This document shows positions 1-10,049 of a stretch of 64,000 bases of DNA, in pieces. The position numbers and the translations under genes were made by a program. How positions within the stretch are numbered: position 1 is the first letter of the stretch; each line of letters opens with the position of its first letter. The stretch spans positions 29,955 through 93,954 of the forward strand of contig NZ_JAVBXX010000009.1 in assembly GCF_030824335.1 (NCBI RefSeq), read 5' to 3'. The DNA is from Azonexus sp. (GTDB lineage: Bacteria; Pseudomonadota; Gammaproteobacteria; Burkholderiales; Rhodocyclaceae). The notes beneath the pieces were generated by a model that saw only the letters and a list, made by a program, of their open reading frames with translations, did not search any database and had not been told where the DNA came from.

Positions 1-2
1 TT

Positions 3-344
3 TACGACGCTTTTCTGCTGCAGGCGGCCAAGCGCTACAACCGGCCATTGCCGGTGGTTTCCCCAGAAAATATGCACCGCCTGATGGCACAGGACTGGCC
101 GGGCAATATCCGCGAATTGAAGAACGTTGCCGATTGCCATGTGCTCGGGATTGGCAGCGATGCGGCGCCGGTCGGCGAGGTCGGCAGGGCCTCGCTGACC
201 GAAGCGGTGGAAAACTACGAGCGCTTGTTGATTACCGACGAGTTTTCACGACAGCACGGCAACATTCAACGTACTGCGGATGCACTGAAAGTTGCCCGGA
301 CGACGATGCACGACAAACTCAAAAAATATGGCTTATTACAGTGA
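3..344 (+). CDS. Sigma54-dependent response regulator, C-terminal fragment (DctD/NtrC-like)
   Basis: Partial gene; its 5' part lies outside the window and the frame is open from base 3. The visible 113 residues hold the end of an AAA+ sigma54-interaction domain, with the diagnostic WPGNIREL motif, then a Fis-type helix-turn-helix (NIQRTADALKVARTTMHDKL) and the end KKYGLLQ. These parts are typical of NtrC-family activators that open sigma54 promoters; the closest family I recognise is DctD, which controls C4-dicarboxylate transport. The receiver domain and the partner kinase would lie upstream. The target genes cannot be told from this fragment. Confidence 0.85.
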   Translation, partial: YDAFLLQAAKRYNRPLPVVSPENMHRLMAQDWPGNIRELKNVADCHVLGIGSDAAPVGEVGRASLTEAVENYERLLITDEFSRQHGNIQRTADALKVARTTMHDKLKKYGLLQ

Positions 345-551
345 GCCGGCTTGCACGAACCCGATGTGGATGCAGAATGCAACGGGAGCCTGGGAAAGCG
401 TCTGAATTAGTATATTTTGCCGTAAAAGCAAGGTCCGGCAAGAGCGGGGGCACAAGGAGGCAGAGAAATCGTATAAGAGTATTGTGTGGTGCGACTGCTT
501 GATTTCCTGTTGTTTTGGTGATTTTGCCCCATGCTGAGAAAGCAATTCAGC

Positions 552-580
552 TTGCATTGCTAAGTGCATGATGTTAATTT
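552..580 (+). promoter_or_regulatory. Possible sigma70 promoter for fimV
   Basis: The spacer from 345 to 607 holds no convincing gene. Within it TTGCAT (552-557) and TAATTT (575-580) are separated by 17 bp and lie about 28 bp before the fimV ATG. Both hexamers deviate from consensus, so this is only a candidate. I saw no clear terminator for the upstream regulator in this spacer. Confidence 0.25.
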
Positions 581-607
581 GATTATCCCAAATTGAACGC
601 TCAGGGC

Positions 608-3600
608 ATGGCCGTGACCGAGAATAATTCTTCCAAACTCAAGAAACGTGCGCTGGCGGTAGCCGTCGCTTCCTGTTTGTCGCTTGCGTCTGTGGCTTCA
701 GAAGCCGCCGGGCTTGGAAAACTCACGATTTTTTCCGGCTTGGGGCAACCGCTCAGGGCGGAAGTGGAAATATCGGCCACCCCTGAGGAGCTGGCGGGAA
801 TGACCGCTCGTCTGGCATCGGCCGATGTGTTCAAACAGGCCGGCGTGGATTTTTCACAAGCGCTCTCCAGTTTGCGTTTTGATATCGAGAAGCGGGCTGG
901 TGGTAGGTCGGTTGTCAAGCTGACATCAACGCGTCCGGTCAATGACCCATTTCTTGACTTTTTGGTCGAGTTGAATTGGCCGGCTGGTCGTTTGGTTCGC
1001 GAATATACTTTCCTGCTTGATCCGCCTGAGTTTGCTGCGGCGCAAGGTTTGCAAAGCAGTGTTGATGCAAAGGTTGTCGAGACGGTGCGTGGCGGAGGGC
1101 GTCTCCCGGAGCCACGAGTGGCGCCGCTTGCTCCTGTTGCAGCCAAGCCGGTAGCCAAGCCGGCGCAAACTGAAAAGCCGAAGTCGCAACCCGATCAGAC
1201 GACCCGTCTTGTCGAACGTGGCGATACGTTGCGCAAGATTGCCGGAGAAACGCAATATCCTGGCGTTTCGCTTGAGCAAATGCTGGTCGGCTTGTACAGA
1301 AATAATCGGGATGCATTTATTGCCAACGATATTCATCGTTTGAAGGCGGGTGCCATTCTGAATATTCCGGATGAGGCTGCTGTGGCTGCCGTATCTGAAA
1401 AAGACGCGCGTCAGGTGTATGTTTCCAGCGGTGATTTTTCGGCCTACCGCCGTAAGTTGGCAACTGCTGCAGCAACAACTTCGCAGGATGACACGCCAGC
1501 GGTGCAGCGTTCTGCCGGGCGTATTACGCCGAAAGTTGAAGAAAAAATGCCCACAATTGATCCGCTCAAGGATCAGGTGCGGGTTTCACGTGCTGACGCT
1601 TCGGCGAAGGGCGATGGCAGCGACTTGGATAAATTGGCTCGCGAGAAGGCGCTGCAGGAGGCACAAACCCGCCTTGCCATGCTGGAAAAAAATGTTAGCG
1701 AGTTGCAGACCTTGCTCGCGATGAAGAATCAACGACTGGCCGAGCTTGAGAAGCCGGTTGCGCCGAGCGTTCCCGCACCAGCGGAGCCGGTGAAGCCTGC
1801 GGTGGAAGCAATGACTCCCCCGGTTGTCTCGGAGGCCGTGCCGCCAGTTGCCGCGCCGAAGGCTGAGGCTTCGGATACAGCGAGCCAGGTGCCTGTTGAG
1901 TCAGCGCCTAAGCCTGTCGATGCTCCGCCGGTTGCCAAGGCTCCGCCACCGCCGGTACCTTTAGCGCCAGTAGCTGTCGAAGAGCCGGATTTGCTGGATT
2001 CGCTTTTGGAAGATCCGTTGCCTTTGGCTGGCGGTGCGGCGGTCTTGGCTCTGTTGACGGGCTTACTGGTGTTTCGCCGGCGCAAGCAGGGGCAGTCATC
2101 CCAAGGGGCGACAACTTTGCCTGCGGCTTCCGGTCTTGGTCCAAACTCTGTTTTCGGTTCAACCGGGGGGCAGAGCGTAGATACCGGTAGCGTGCCGCAG
2201 CATACCGGCGAGTTCAGTCAGGCTGGTCCGGGCACAATTGATACCGATGATGTTGATCCGGTAGCCGAAGCGGATGTCTACATGGCCTATGGCCGGGATG
2301 CGCAAGCCGAGGAGATTCTGCTCGAAGCGATGCAGAAGGATCCGAATCGTTTGGCCATCCATGCCAAGTTGCTAGAGATTTATGCGAATCGTCGCAGCCT
2401 CAAACAATTTGAAACCCTGGCTGCAGAGTTGTATGCACAGACGGCAGGTATCGGGCCGGAGTGGGAGAAAGTCGCGGCTTTGGGTGGCGGGATTGATCCT
2501 GCCAATCCGTTGTACGGGCAAAAAGATCACGCGGCAGGTTTGTCGGACGTCTCGGGGAAAACCTTCGATCCTGATGCGACGCTCGTGGTTCGGCCTGCCC
2601 AGGCTGCTGCGACGATGGCCGGGATGGTCCCGATGCTTGATGCCAGCGATACGGGTGATGAGCAGTCGGCTACCGATGTATTGGGGTTTTCTTCCGAGCC
2701 TGCCAAGCTTGCCGGCGCTGAGCCATCTTATGAGGCAACCTTGGTTAGTAGTACACCGCTGGCTCAGGAATTTTCGTCCTCGGCCGGGTTGGGTGAGGTT
2801 GAGGATGGTTTGAGTCTGGACTTCGATCTGGGGAGCGCCTTTGAGGCATCGCAGCCCATCGAGAAAAAACTTGATGCCGTTGCTGATCCGCTGCCAGAGC
2901 CAGTCGTTACGCCTGGTTTTGCTGCCACCGAGAACAGTGATTCTTCCGAGGCCCTTGATTTCGATCTGAGTGGCATGGTTGGCGGTGATTCCGGGCTTGG
3001 TGTTGGCAAGCCGCCGGTTGCTGAACCGATTGTTGATGATCTTGCCGTGCCAGATTTCGGCGCCATTGATCTGTCGCCGCCGGCCACCAAAGAGTCAGTC
3101 TCGCCGATGGATTTTTCCCCGGAAGAAACCGTGGTGAATGCAGGCGGTGTGGGTGGTGGAAACTCGATTGATACTGGGTTCGATCTGGGTGAGATGCCGG
3201 TGGGTACGGTGCCGGATCTTCCGGTCGATGTTTCCGTGATGGAAGATTTGGCTTTTGTGCCAGGCATGGCGGATTTGCCGGAGTTTGAGTTGCCGCTGTC
3301 CGGAATCACCAAGGCACCGACAGCCAAATCTGTGGATACAGATCTCGCGGTCGTGACAGATGATTTTCCTGATATTTCGTCTGTGCCAAGCGCCGATGCG
3401 GGCAATGAGATGGATTTCGATGTCAGTCTCGGTGATTCAGCCGTTCTTGGCGAGTCGGTGCCTGCTTCTGAATTCGATCTCGGTGCGATCAATCTCGATT
3501 TGTCAGCAGCACCGAACAGCCAGCTTGTGGATTTTTCTGCCGGGCCCGCAGGTGACGACATAATCCCGGTCGAGCTCGAAGAGGCTGCATTTGCTGCGCC

Positions 3601-3769
3601 GAACGATCCGCATTGGGAGGAGGTCAATACCAAGCTGGATCTTGCCAAAGCCTACGAAGAAATGGGTGATCTGGAAGGTGCTCGCGAGTTGCTGCAGGAA
3701 GTCCTTGGCGACGGTCCTCCCGACTTGGCGGCGCAGGCCAAGGCAATTCTTGAGCGCGTGGGCGGTTAA
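608..3769 (+). CDS. fimV: FimV/HubP-family polar hub protein
   Basis: Large inner-membrane protein of about 1053 residues. Family members organise type IV pilus and chemotaxis machinery at the cell pole and bind peptidoglycan. Visible order: a signal peptide ending near VASEAAG; a conserved periplasmic FimV domain (LGKLTIFSGLGQPLRAEVEI); a LysM-like domain (about 199-260, RLVERGDTLRKIAGETQYPG); a coiled coil; a Pro/Ala-rich linker; one membrane segment (about 471-490) followed by RRRKQ; a long acidic cytoplasmic region with repeated FDLS/FDLG units; and a C-terminal FimV TPR-like domain (about 1000-1053). I chose ATG 608; an in-frame TTG at 593 would add five residues. A hairpin follows the stop. 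The window also carries a whole MSHA pilus locus, a possible client. Confidence 0.93.
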   Translation: MAVTENNSSKLKKRALAVAVASCLSLASVASEAAGLGKLTIFSGLGQPLRAEVEISATPEELAGMTARLASADVFKQAGVDFSQALSSLRFDIEKRAGGRSVVKLTSTRPVNDPFLDFLVELNWPAGRLVREYTFLLDPPEFAAAQGLQSSVDAKVVETVRGGGRLPEPRVAPLAPVAAKPVAKPAQTEKPKSQPDQTTRLVERGDTLRKIAGETQYPGVSLEQMLVGLYRNNRDAFIANDIHRLKAGAILNIPDEAAVAAVSEKDARQVYVSSGDFSAYRRKLATAAATTSQDDTPAVQRSAGRITPKVEEKMPTIDPLKDQVRVSRADASAKGDGSDLDKLAREKALQEAQTRLAMLEKNVSELQTLLAMKNQRLAELEKPVAPSVPAPAEPVKPAVEAMTPPVVSEAVPPVAAPKAEASDTASQVPVESAPKPVDAPPVAKAPPPPVPLAPVAVEEPDLLDSLLEDPLPLAGGAAVLALLTGLLVFRRRKQGQSSQGATTLPAASGLGPNSVFGSTGGQSVDTGSVPQHTGEFSQAGPGTIDTDDVDPVAEADVYMAYGRDAQAEEILLEAMQKDPNRLAIHAKLLEIYANRRSLKQFETLAAELYAQTAGIGPEWEKVAALGGGIDPANPLYGQKDHAAGLSDVSGKTFDPDATLVVRPAQAAATMAGMVPMLDASDTGDEQSATDVLGFSSEPAKLAGAEPSYEATLVSSTPLAQEFSSSAGLGEVEDGLSLDFDLGSAFEASQPIEKKLDAVADPLPEPVVTPGFAATENSDSSEALDFDLSGMVGGDSGLGVGKPPVAEPIVDDLAVPDFGAIDLSPPATKESVSPMDFSPEETVVNAGGVGGGNSIDTGFDLGEMPVGTVPDLPVDVSVMEDLAFVPGMADLPEFELPLSGITKAPTAKSVDTDLAVVTDDFPDISSVPSADAGNEMDFDVSLGDSAVLGESVPASEFDLGAINLDLSAAPNSQLVDFSAGPAGDDIIPVELEEAAFAAPNDPHWEEVNTKLDLAKAYEEMGDLEGARELLQEVLGDGPPDLAAQAKAILERVGG

Positions 3770-3789
3770 AATACTGTCTGGCAAACGGC

Positions 3790-3813
3790 AAATGGCCCCG
3801 TGTGGGGCCATTT
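3790..3813 (+). terminator. Hairpin after fimV
   Basis: A perfect 10-bp stem (AAATGGCCCC / GGGGCCATTT) with a GTGT loop lies 21 bp after the fimV stop. It is followed by GTATTTA and not by a proper T-run, so it is a weak intrinsic terminator or an attenuating hairpin. The start of the next gene lies just beyond it. Confidence 0.55.
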
Positions 3814-3832
3814 GTATTTATGGAGCCTCTTT

Positions 3833-4426
3833 TTGTTGCATCCTTCTTCCGCGCTCATTGCATGGTTTGCCGCTCTAGTGGCGGTTCAGTCCCTTGACTA
3901 CCCGGGTTTGTCGGCGTGTGCCGTGCTGTTGATGCTGGTTCCTGGTGTCGCTCAGCCGTGGTTGGGTTTCGTGCGTCGGGCGCGCTGGTTGCTGGCGACC
4001 TTGTGGCTGATCCTGGCTTACAACACGCCCGGTGAGGCGTACGCGGATATCGTTTGGGCGCCGACCTACGAGGGGCTGGCAGAGGCCAGTGTGCATGCTG
4101 TACGGCTGATCGTCATGCTCGGTTGCCTGTCCTGGCTTTTTGTTCGTTTGGGACGGGATGGGCTGCTGGCTGGCCTGTGGGGCGTGCTGCAGCCCTGGCG
4201 CTACTTTGGGCTGGATACCGAGCGACTGGTCGTGCGTCTGTCGCTGGTGTTGGAAAGTCTGAAAACACCACAGGAAAAAGGGGCCTGGCGAAAAATTTTG
4301 CTTGCCGAGCCGGATTTCGCCGATGGGGCGAACAGCATAAAATTCGCCTCCGCTGTGTGGACCGGGCGAGACAGTTTGCTGATTGCCGGTGCCTTGTCGT
4401 TATTGATGGTTGTGGTGCTATTTTGA
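3833..4426 (+). CDS. Integral membrane protein between fimV and truA, function unknown
   Basis: About 197 residues with several hydrophobic segments: near the N-terminus (SALIAWFAALVAV), around LSACAVLLMLVPGVAQPW, at WLLATLWLILAY, at LIVMLGCLSWLFV, and at the very C-terminus (LLIAGALSLLMVVVLF). Length and topology faintly recall the T component of energy-coupling-factor transporters (CbiQ/EcfT), but I see no clear coupling motif, so I do not assign that. Start chosen at TTG 3833 because GGAG sits 7 bases upstream; a GTG at 3800 would place the start inside the terminator hairpin. The stop overlaps the truA start, so the two are probably translated together. Confidence 0.7.
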   Translation: MLHPSSALIAWFAALVAVQSLDYPGLSACAVLLMLVPGVAQPWLGFVRRARWLLATLWLILAYNTPGEAYADIVWAPTYEGLAEASVHAVRLIVMLGCLSWLFVRLGRDGLLAGLWGVLQPWRYFGLDTERLVVRLSLVLESLKTPQEKGAWRKILLAEPDFADGANSIKFASAVWTGRDSLLIAGALSLLMVVVLF

Positions 4427-5211
4427 GAATTGCGCTGGGTGTCGAATATTACGGAACGCCGTTTCGCGGCTGGCAAAGCCAGGCTGGCGGCGGCACGGTG
4501 CAGGATGTGCTGGAAGCGGCGCTGGCGGTTATCGCCGGGCAGTCTGTCGGTACGATGTGCGCCGGGCGCACCGATGCCGGCGTGCATGCGACGCAACAGG
4601 TGGTGCATTTCGACGCGCCGGTCGACCGACCATTGACGGCCTGGGTGCGCGGCGTCAATACCCATTTGCCGGACGGTGTGGCGGTGCGCTGGGCGCAACC
4701 GGTCGGCGACAATTTTCACGCTCGCTTCAGCGCTCGCGGCCGACGCTATCGCTATCTGCTGCTCAACCGGCCGCAGCGTCCTGGCTTGTGGCAGGGGCGA
4801 GTCGGCTGGTTTCATTTGCCGCTGGATTTGGCCGCGATGCAGGATGCTTGCGGTCGACTGCTCGGTGAGCACGATTTTTCCGCCTTCCGCGCTGCACAGT
4901 GCCAAGCCAAGTCACCGATCAAGACCGTGAGCGCAGCAAGCGTGCGCCAATGCGGATCGATGTTCGTTTTCGATTTTGCTGCCACTGCTTTCCTGCATCA
5001 CATGGTGCGCAACCTGGTTGGCACGCTGGTGCATGTCGGCAAGGGGGCGCGGGCGGCCGACTGGGTGGACGAACTGCTGCAGATGCAGGATCGCAAACTG
5101 GCCGCGCCGACCTTTTCGCCGGATGGCTTATATTTTCGCGGGCCGGTTTACGAAGCGCAGTGGAACTTGCCGGAGCCGGTTGATGATTTTCTCGATGGAA
5201 TGTTGAAATGA
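4423..5211 (+). CDS. truA: tRNA pseudouridine(38-40) synthase TruA
   Basis: Converts uridines 38-40 of the tRNA anticodon stem-loop to pseudouridine. The signature GRTDAGVHA is present, with the catalytic aspartate at about residue 51. The conserved FHARFSARGRRYRY and HHMVRNLVGTL motifs follow. The length, 262 residues, is normal. The start is a TTG in a TTGA overlap with the preceding stop; no ATG or GTG exists in frame before the conserved RIALGVEYYGTPFRGW block. It lies directly upstream of trpF, as in many betaproteobacteria. Confidence 0.95.
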   Translation: MRIALGVEYYGTPFRGWQSQAGGGTVQDVLEAALAVIAGQSVGTMCAGRTDAGVHATQQVVHFDAPVDRPLTAWVRGVNTHLPDGVAVRWAQPVGDNFHARFSARGRRYRYLLLNRPQRPGLWQGRVGWFHLPLDLAAMQDACGRLLGEHDFSAFRAAQCQAKSPIKTVSAASVRQCGSMFVFDFAATAFLHHMVRNLVGTLVHVGKGARAADWVDELLQMQDRKLAAPTFSPDGLYFRGPVYEAQWNLPEPVDDFLDGMLK

Positions 5212-5879
5212 AATCCGCTGACATGAAACCCGCCGCCATGAAAACCCGCATCAAGATCTGCGGCCTGACCCGCGAAGAAGATGTCGATGCCGCTGTCGCC
5301 GCCGGTGCTGACGCCATCGGTTTCGTCTTCTACCCGCCCAGCCCGCGTTACGTGACGCCGCAGCGGGCGGCTGAACTGGTCCGGCGCATTCCGCCCTTTG
5401 TCGAGGTGGTCGGCCTGTTCGTCAATGAGCCGGCAGAGAATGTGCTGGCCGCCTGCGCCGCCGTGCCGATCAACGTCCTGCAATTTCACGGCGATGAGGA
5501 TGCGGCGTATTGCCGTCAGTTTTCAAGGCCTTATCTCAGAGCGGCACGGGTAAGGCCGGGGCTTGATCTGGTAGAATTCGCCGGCTCGTTTCCTGACGCC
5601 CGGGGTTTGTTGCTGGATGCATTTGTCGACGGTTACGGTGGGGGTGGCCATGTCTTTGACTGGACGCTGATTCCACCGGGGCTACCCGGCTTTTTGATAC
5701 TTTCCGGCGGGTTGACCGCAGAAAATGTCGGTGCCGCCATCGAACGCGTGCAACCGTTTGCGGTCGACGTCTCTTCCGGTGTCGAAATGAGCAAGGGCGA
5801 AATACGTAAGGGCATCAAGGATCACCAAAAAATCGCTGCCTTCGTGGCGGCTGTACGGAAAGCCGATGAATCAATATAA
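5208..5879 (+). CDS. trpF: Phosphoribosylanthranilate isomerase
   Basis: Third step of tryptophan synthesis: Amadori rearrangement of phosphoribosylanthranilate to CdRP. It is a TIM barrel of about 223 residues. The catalytic cysteine is in KICGLT (about residue 18); [33 protein letters not shown] and [10 protein letters not shown] mark the barrel strands and phosphate loop. ATG 5208 overlaps the truA stop (ATGA). In-frame ATGs at 5223 and 5238 are alternatives; 5238 would give the more usual length before the ICGLT strand. The 3' end overlaps trpB by 14 bp. Confidence 0.95.
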   Translation: MKSADMKPAAMKTRIKICGLTREEDVDAAVAAGADAIGFVFYPPSPRYVTPQRAAELVRRIPPFVEVVGLFVNEPAENVLAACAAVPINVLQFHGDEDAAYCRQFSRPYLRAARVRPGLDLVEFAGSFPDARGLLLDAFVDGYGGGGHVFDWTLIPPGLPGFLILSGGLTAENVGAAIERVQPFAVDVSSGVEMSKGEIRKGIKDHQKIAAFVAAVRKADESI

Positions 5880-7065
5880 CTTCCCAGACGCCAAAGGCCA
5901 TTTCGGCCCCTACGGTGGTGTGTTCGTGGCCGAGACGCTGTTTGGCGCACTCGATGAACTGAAGCAGGCTTACGCCGCGGCGCAGGCCGATCCGGCCTTC
6001 CGGGCCGAATACGAATATGAACTGAAGCATTTTGTCGGCCGTCCGTCGCCGATCTACCACGCCAAGCGCTGGTCCGAAATGCTCGGTGGCGCGCAGATTT
6101 ACCTGAAGCGCGAGGATTTGAATCACACCGGCGCGCACAAGGTGAACAACTGCATCGGTCAGGCCATGCTCGCCAAACGCATGGGCAAACCGCGCGTCAT
6201 CGCTGAAACCGGTGCTGGCCAGCATGGTGTGGCGACGGCAACCGTTGCCGCCCGCTACGGCATGGAATGCGTGGTCTATATGGGTAGCGAGGACGTCAAG
6301 CGCCAGGCGGCCAACGTCTATCGCATGAAGCTGTTGGGGGCGACTGTCGTGCCGGTCGAATCCGGCTCGAAGACGCTGAAGGATGCGCTGAACGAAGCGA
6401 TGCGCGACTGGGTGACCAACATCCACAATACCTTCTACATCATCGGCACGGTGGCCGGCCCGCACCCGTACCCGATGCTGGTCCGAGATTTCCAGAAGAT
6501 CATCGGCGAGGAATGTCTGGAGCAGATGCCGGAAATGACCGGGCGTCAGCCGGATGCGGTGATCGCCTGTGTCGGTGGCGGTTCCAACGCGATGGGCATT
6601 TTTTACCCCTACATCAACGTCGAAGGCGTTCGCCTGATTGGCGTCGAAGCGGCTGGCGATGGTATGGAAACCGGCCGTCATTCGGCGTCGCTGACTGCCG
6701 GCGTACCCGGTGTGTTGCATGGCAACCGCACCTACCTGCTGCAGGATGAAGACGGTCAGATCATCGAGACGCATTCGGTATCAGCCGGTCTCGATTATCC
6801 GGGCGTCGGTCCGGAGCATGCGTGGCTGAAAGACCTCGGCCGCGCCGAGTATCAGCCGGTGACCGACAGCGAAGCGCTCGATGCTTTCCATACGCTGTGT
6901 CGCATCGAAGGCATCATTCCGGCGCTGGAGTCCAGTCACGCGTTGGCCTACGCCGCCAAGCTGGCGCCGACGCTGGACAAGGACAAGATTCTGCTGGTCA
7001 ACCTCTCCGGTCGGGGTGACAAGGACATGCATACCGTGGCCGAAAAATCAGGGATTCAGTTCTGA
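5866..7065 (+). CDS. trpB: Tryptophan synthase beta chain
   Basis: Condenses indole with serine to give tryptophan, using PLP, in the alpha2-beta2 complex. The N-terminal [13 protein letters not shown] block is typical. The PLP lysine is in [13 protein letters not shown] (about K92), and the glycine-rich cofactor loop is [10 protein letters not shown]. 399 residues is the standard length. The gene overlaps trpF and is followed one base later by trpA, so the three trp genes form one unit. The other trp genes (trpE, D, C) are not in the window, which fits the split trp arrangement of betaproteobacteria. Confidence 0.97.
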   Translation: MNQYNFPDAKGHFGPYGGVFVAETLFGALDELKQAYAAAQADPAFRAEYEYELKHFVGRPSPIYHAKRWSEMLGGAQIYLKREDLNHTGAHKVNNCIGQAMLAKRMGKPRVIAETGAGQHGVATATVAARYGMECVVYMGSEDVKRQAANVYRMKLLGATVVPVESGSKTLKDALNEAMRDWVTNIHNTFYIIGTVAGPHPYPMLVRDFQKIIGEECLEQMPEMTGRQPDAVIACVGGGSNAMGIFYPYINVEGVRLIGVEAAGDGMETGRHSASLTAGVPGVLHGNRTYLLQDEDGQIIETHSVSAGLDYPGVGPEHAWLKDLGRAEYQPVTDSEALDAFHTLCRIEGIIPALESSHALAYAAKLAPTLDKDKILLVNLSGRGDKDMHTVAEKSGIQF

Positions 7066-7066
7066 T

Positions 7067-7873
7067 ATGTCACGTATTCAAAAAGCTTTCGAACGCCTCA
7101 ATGGCGAGGGCCGCAAGGCGCTGATTCCGTTCATTACCGCTGGTGATCCGAGCGCCGATCTGACCGTACCGTTGATGCATGCGCTGGTCGATGCCGGGGC
7201 CGACATCATCGAATTGGGTGTGCCTTTTTCCGATCCGATGGCCGACGGCCCGACCATCCAGCGGGCTTCCGAGCGTGCATTGGCGCGTGGCATGACGCTG
7301 CGCAAGGTCTTGCAGCGGGTGAGCGCCTTCCGTACCGAAAACGACAAGACGCCAGTCGTGTTGATGGGTTACGCCAATCCCATCGAAGCCATGGGCCTCG
7401 ACGTGTTTGCCGAAAAGGCTGCGCAATCCGGCGTGGACGGCGTGCTGGTGGTCGATTATCCGCCGGAAGAGGCGGAGAAATTCGGTGCTGCGATGAAGGC
7501 GAACGGCATGGATCCGATTTTCCTGATCGCGCCGACGTCGACCGCAGAACGTATCGAGCAGGTGGCAAAAATCGCCAGCGGCTATGTGTATTACGTGTCG
7601 CTGGCCGGGGTCACTGGTTCCGGCGCGCTGAATGTCGAGGCGGTCGCTGAAAAGTTGCCGGCCATCCGGCAAAAAACCGGGCTGCCGGTCGGTGTCGGCT
7701 TCGGTATTCGCGATGCGGCCACCGCGTCGCGCATTGCCGTCTTTGCCGATGCCATCGTCGTCGGTAGTCGCATTATTGAAGAAATTGAGCAGTCGACCGC
7801 AGAAACGGCCTGTGCCAACGTCAAGACGCTGGTTGCGGACATTCGTCGCGGTGTGGATGAGGTAAAAAAATGA
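7067..7873 (+). CDS. trpA: Tryptophan synthase alpha chain
   Basis: Cleaves indole-3-glycerol phosphate to indole, which is channelled to TrpB. The TIM barrel carries the catalytic glutamate and aspartate in [27 protein letters not shown] and VGVGFGIRD form the flexible loop and phosphate site. Start is ATG 7067, one base after the trpB stop; 268 residues. The 3' end overlaps accD (ATGA). Confidence 0.96.
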   Translation: MSRIQKAFERLNGEGRKALIPFITAGDPSADLTVPLMHALVDAGADIIELGVPFSDPMADGPTIQRASERALARGMTLRKVLQRVSAFRTENDKTPVVLMGYANPIEAMGLDVFAEKAAQSGVDGVLVVDYPPEEAEKFGAAMKANGMDPIFLIAPTSTAERIEQVAKIASGYVYYVSLAGVTGSGALNVEAVAEKLPAIRQKTGLPVGVGFGIRDAATASRIAVFADAIVVGSRIIEEIEQSTAETACANVKTLVADIRRGVDEVKK

Positions 7874-8742
7874 GCTGGTTGACCAAACTTCTCCCCCCGA
7901 AAATCAAGCGTGAACAGGGCGTGCAGCAGCGCCGCGGCAATCTGCCGGAAGGTTTGTGGAGCAAGTGCCCGGCCTGCGAAGCCGTACTCTATGCCACCGA
8001 TCTGGCGAGCAATCTGCAGGTTTGCCCAAAGTGCGGCCATCATCACCGGATCAACGCCCGTCAGCGGCTTGACCTGCTGCTCGACCCGGAAGGTCGTTTC
8101 GAGATCGGTGCCGAGGTTGTTCCGGTCGACACGCTGAAATTCAAGGATTCCAAGAAGTATCCGGATCGTCTGATGGAAGCCAATCGCGATACCGGCGAGA
8201 CGGATTCGATGGTGGTCATGCAGGGCGCCATCAAGACCCTGCCGGTTGTTGCGGCGGCCTTCGAGTTCGACTTCATGGGCGGCTCAATGGGTTCCGTGCT
8301 TGGCGAGCGTTTTGTCCGCGGGGTCAATGCGGCGCTGGAACATAACACCGCGTTCATTTGCATCACCGCATCCGGCGGGGCACGCATGCAGGAAGGCTTG
8401 TTCTCGCTGATGCAGATGGCCAAGACGACGGCAGCGCTGACCAAGTTGTCCGAAGCCGGTCTGCCCTTCATCTCCATCCTGACCGACCCGACCATGGGCG
8501 GCGTTTCTGCCTCGTTTGCCTTTGTTGGCGATGTGGTAATTGCCGAACCGAAGGCGCTGATCGGCTTCGCCGGCCCGCGTGTGATCGAACAAACCGTGCG
8601 TGAAACCCTGCCGGAAGGCTTCCAGCGGGCTGAATTCCTGCTCGAAAAGGGGGCCGTCGACATGATCGTGGATCGGCGCGAAATGCGCGATCAGCTTGCC
8701 CGGACTTTGGCGCTACTGCAAAAATTCCCGGTCGCCGCTTGA
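7870..8742 (+). CDS. accD: Acetyl-CoA carboxylase carboxyltransferase beta subunit
   Basis: Transfers the carboxyl group from biotin to acetyl-CoA, the first committed step of fatty acid synthesis, together with AccA. An N-terminal C4 zinc ribbon is visible (C33, C36, C52, C55: CPAC then CPKC). The crotonase-fold core follows, with [17 protein letters not shown] and [12 protein letters not shown]. 290 residues. It is translationally coupled to trpA upstream and folC downstream. Confidence 0.97.
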   Translation: MSWLTKLLPPKIKREQGVQQRRGNLPEGLWSKCPACEAVLYATDLASNLQVCPKCGHHHRINARQRLDLLLDPEGRFEIGAEVVPVDTLKFKDSKKYPDRLMEANRDTGETDSMVVMQGAIKTLPVVAAAFEFDFMGGSMGSVLGERFVRGVNAALEHNTAFICITASGGARMQEGLFSLMQMAKTTAALTKLSEAGLPFISILTDPTMGGVSASFAFVGDVVIAEPKALIGFAGPRVIEQTVRETLPEGFQRAEFLLEKGAVDMIVDRREMRDQLARTLALLQKFPVAA

Positions 8743-10046
8743 AATCGCTGAACGACTGGCTGGCCCATCTCGAAGCCTTGCACCCGAAAGGGCAAGCCGG
8801 CATCGAGCTGGGTCTGGACCGCATCCGCCAGGTCAAGGCCGTTCTCGGCCAGCAGCAACACTGTCCGGTAATCGTGGTCGGCGGGACGAATGGCAAGGGT
8901 TCGACCTGCGCCTATCTGGCCAACATCATTGCCAAAGCCGGTTACAAGGTCGGTTGCTATACCTCGCCGCATATCCTGGCTTACAACGAGCGGGTGCGTC
9001 TGAACGGCGAAGCGGTTTCCGACGCGGCGCTGTGTGCGGCCTTTGAGCGGGTCGAGGCGGCGCGCCTGAGCAGTGGCGTGGCGCTGACTTATTTTGAATT
9101 CGGCACGCTGGCGGCCTGGGAGGTCTTTGCTGCGGCCGGCGTCGAGGCAGCTGTGCTCGAAGTGGGGCTGGGTGGCCGTCTTGATGCGGTCAACGCCTAC
9201 GAACCGGATGTTTCCATTGTTACCGGCGTGGCGCTGGATCACACCGACTGGCTGGGGCCGGATCGGGAGTCCATCGGTTTCGAGAAAGCAGGAATCTACC
9301 GGGCCGGCAAGCCGGCCTTGTGTGCCGATCCTAACCCGCCGCAATCGCTGCTCGATCATGCCGCAGTGATCGGTGCCGATTTGCGTTTGCTCGGCCGCGA
9401 TTTCGGTTTCGAGCGGCCGGCTGCCGAGGCGGCGGAAAATCGCCTGCAATGGCGCTGGTGGTGTCGCTCGGGCGACCAGTTGATCAAACGCTCGCTGGCC
9501 TTTCCCGGCCTGCGCGGCCCGACCCAGTTGCTCAATGCAGCCGTCGCATTGGCTGCGCTGGAAGCCATCGTCGACAAGTTGCCGGTAACCATGCAGGCGA
9601 TCCGGCCGGGCTTGATCGAAACCGAACTGACCGGCCGCTTCCAGGTCATTCCCGGCAAGCCGGCCATCGTTCTCGATGTCGGCCATAACCCGCAAGCCGT
9701 CTCGGTGCTTGCCGGCAATTTGTCCAATATGGGTTTTTTCAATGCGACCCATGCGGTCGTCGGCATGCTGGCCGACAAGGATATTGCCGGTGCGCTGGCG
9801 CCGCTCAAGGGGCGCGTCGATGTCTGGCATCTGGCGACACTGAGCGGTCCGCGTGCTACGCCGGCTACCGTTTTGGCCGATCTGGTGCGGGCTGGTGAAC
9901 TGGGGGGCGAGGTCGTTTGCTACGACACACCAGTAGCCGCCATGCAGGCCGCCCGGGAGAGCGCCGGGGAAAGTGATAGAATTCTGGCCTTCGGATCGTT
10001 CTACACGGTGGCCGGAGCACTCGAAGCGCTCGGCAGGAAAGCCTGA
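8739..10046 (+). CDS. folC: Bifunctional dihydrofolate synthase / folylpolyglutamate synthase
   Basis: Adds glutamate to dihydropteroate and extends the folate polyglutamate tail. It is a Mur-ligase-type ATPase: P-loop [13 protein letters not shown] at about residues 48-60, folate region [30 protein letters not shown], and the C-terminal domain with DVGHNPQA. 435 residues. The start is a TTG overlapping the accD stop (TTGA), and the conserved N-terminus begins directly there. The next gene follows within a few bases. Confidence 0.95.
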   Translation: MKSLNDWLAHLEALHPKGQAGIELGLDRIRQVKAVLGQQQHCPVIVVGGTNGKGSTCAYLANIIAKAGYKVGCYTSPHILAYNERVRLNGEAVSDAALCAAFERVEAARLSSGVALTYFEFGTLAAWEVFAAAGVEAAVLEVGLGGRLDAVNAYEPDVSIVTGVALDHTDWLGPDRESIGFEKAGIYRAGKPALCADPNPPQSLLDHAAVIGADLRLLGRDFGFERPAAEAAENRLQWRWWCRSGDQLIKRSLAFPGLRGPTQLLNAAVALAALEAIVDKLPVTMQAIRPGLIETELTGRFQVIPGKPAIVLDVGHNPQAVSVLAGNLSNMGFFNATHAVVGMLADKDIAGALAPLKGRVDVWHLATLSGPRATPATVLADLVRAGELGGEVVCYDTPVAAMQAARESAGESDRILAFGSFYTVAGALEALGRKA

Positions 10047-10049
10047 TTG

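Noticed and set aside
336..569. Small open frame on the minus strand before fimV
   Set aside because: No ribosome-binding site, no recognisable domain, and it overlaps the end of the response regulator gene.
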